From Desulfobacterales bacterium C00003060 (GTDB taxonomy: Bacteria; Desulfobacterota; Desulfobacteria; Desulfobacterales; C00003060): a DNA stretch of 6,958 nt. A program made the position numbers and the translations under genes. Where the stretch lies: assembly GCA_001751085.1 (NCBI GenBank), contig MAXP01000230.1, positions 1 to 6,958 on the forward strand, in the 5' to 3' direction. Below, one piece after another: positions 6,482 to 6,958 of the stretch. The notes under the pieces are model-generated. The model had not been told where the DNA came from, made no database searches, and worked only from the letters and a program-made list of their open reading frames with translations. How positions within the stretch are numbered: position 1 is the stretch's first letter; every line of letters starts with the position of its first letter.

Positions 6482-6958
6482 ATGCAGAAAAAAAGCTTTA
6501 GAATCAAAGCCGATCCGTGTCAGGTTTTCAGCGCCTTTTGTCATGAGCCTGGCGCTATTTTTTTGGAAAGCCAGAGCCCTTCCTTTGCGGACCGGTATTC
6601 CTTCATAGCCTGGGAGCCTGAGGAGGTCTTTAGCGGAGATATCACAAAGCTTAACAGGGATGATTTCTTTGCTTTCATATCTTCCCATGCCCAGGATTAC
6701 TTTGTTGCCGGCTACATAGGCTACGAGGCCTGCCAGTGGATAGAGGACCTTCCCCGGCCCAGGGCGATGGACACACCGAACCCCGATATCTATCTTGCAG
6801 CCTATCCTCGATTTTTAGTATTTGACCATATCCAAAAGACCTGGTCTTGCCGGCACAAAGGTGCGCCTGCTTCCCTGCCGGCCGCTGATTTGCAAATCAG
6901 GCAGCATTTTGCCGGAAAGATGACAGGATATAATCAGACCAAGGCCGCGTATTTCAAA
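6482..6958 (+). CDS. pabB: Aminodeoxychorismate synthase component I-like (PabB/TrpE family), 5' part
   Basis: An open frame of 159 codons runs off the window end. It matches the N-terminal domain of chorismate-utilising enzymes: PGAIFLESQSPSFADRYSFIAWEP at about residues 24-47 (usual pattern: substrate, short spacer, then RYSFI and a P), and AGYIGYEACQWIEDLP near 79-94, the family's GY-x-GYE motif. The last residues (MTGYNQTKAAYFK) sit where the family has the helix leading into the catalytic chorismate-binding domain, which is outside the window. PabB with PabA makes 4-amino-4-deoxychorismate for folate. TrpE would make anthranilate; the short N-terminus favours PabB. The ATG at 6482 is the only ATG after the in-frame stop at 6452-6454. 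No ribosome site precedes it, only repeat sequence. It probably follows the formate dehydrogenase operon without sharing its function. Confidence 0.78.
   Translation, partial: MQKKSFRIKADPCQVFSAFCHEPGAIFLESQSPSFADRYSFIAWEPEEVFSGDITKLNRDDFFAFISSHAQDYFVAGYIGYEACQWIEDLPRPRAMDTPNPDIYLAAYPRFLVFDHIQKTWSCRHKGAPASLPAADLQIRQHFAGKMTGYNQTKAAYFK

Overview
The window looks like chromosomal DNA from a strictly anaerobic bacterium. A sulfate-reducing or syntrophic member of the Desulfobacterota (former Deltaproteobacteria) is the most likely source. The evidence is a selenocysteine formate dehydrogenase, a NuoE/NuoF electron-transfer pair of the HydB/HndC type, moderate GC content, and short CAATGAC / CAATCGAC repeats at gene junctions of a kind I recall from such genomes. 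The taxon is inferred, not proven.

Layout, all on the + strand: 1-158 is a non-coding leader with no gene I can support. It ends in a short repeat and a good Shine-Dalgarno. 159-1169 is a class I fructose-1,6-bisphosphatase homologue that has lost several catalytic metal-site residues. 1179-1655 is a NuoE-like [2Fe-2S] subunit. 1655-3580 is a NuoF-like NADH/FMN/Fe-S subunit with an extra C-terminal 2[4Fe-4S] ferredoxin domain. 3577-6423 is one formate dehydrogenase catalytic subunit with a NuoG-like N-terminus, read through an in-frame UGA at 4744-4746 as selenocysteine. A near-ideal bacterial SECIS hairpin follows that codon. 6482-6958 is the 5' part of a PabB/TrpE-like chorismate-utilising enzyme that runs off the window.

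The first four genes are tightly packed (9-nt gap, 1-nt overlap, 4-nt overlap) and probably form one transcription unit. NuoE, NuoF and the formate dehydrogenase make a plausible soluble complex. Formate would be oxidised at Mo/W-bis-MGD with Sec, and electrons would pass through the NuoG-like Fe-S chain to the FMN in NuoF to reduce NAD+. The added ferredoxin domain makes a ferredoxin-linked, possibly electron-bifurcating, reaction possible. CO2 reduction to formate by the same complex is also possible.

The most unusual points are three. The FBPase-like protein keeps its sugar-phosphate pocket but has Lys-Lys in place of the Glu-Glu metal ligands and Gly in place of a metal-binding Asp, and it sits at the head of a formate dehydrogenase operon. 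The nuoF/fdh junction is built from tandem repeats that encode the NuoF tail and offer three in-frame start codons without a ribosome binding site. The gap before pabB consists entirely of a second repeat family.
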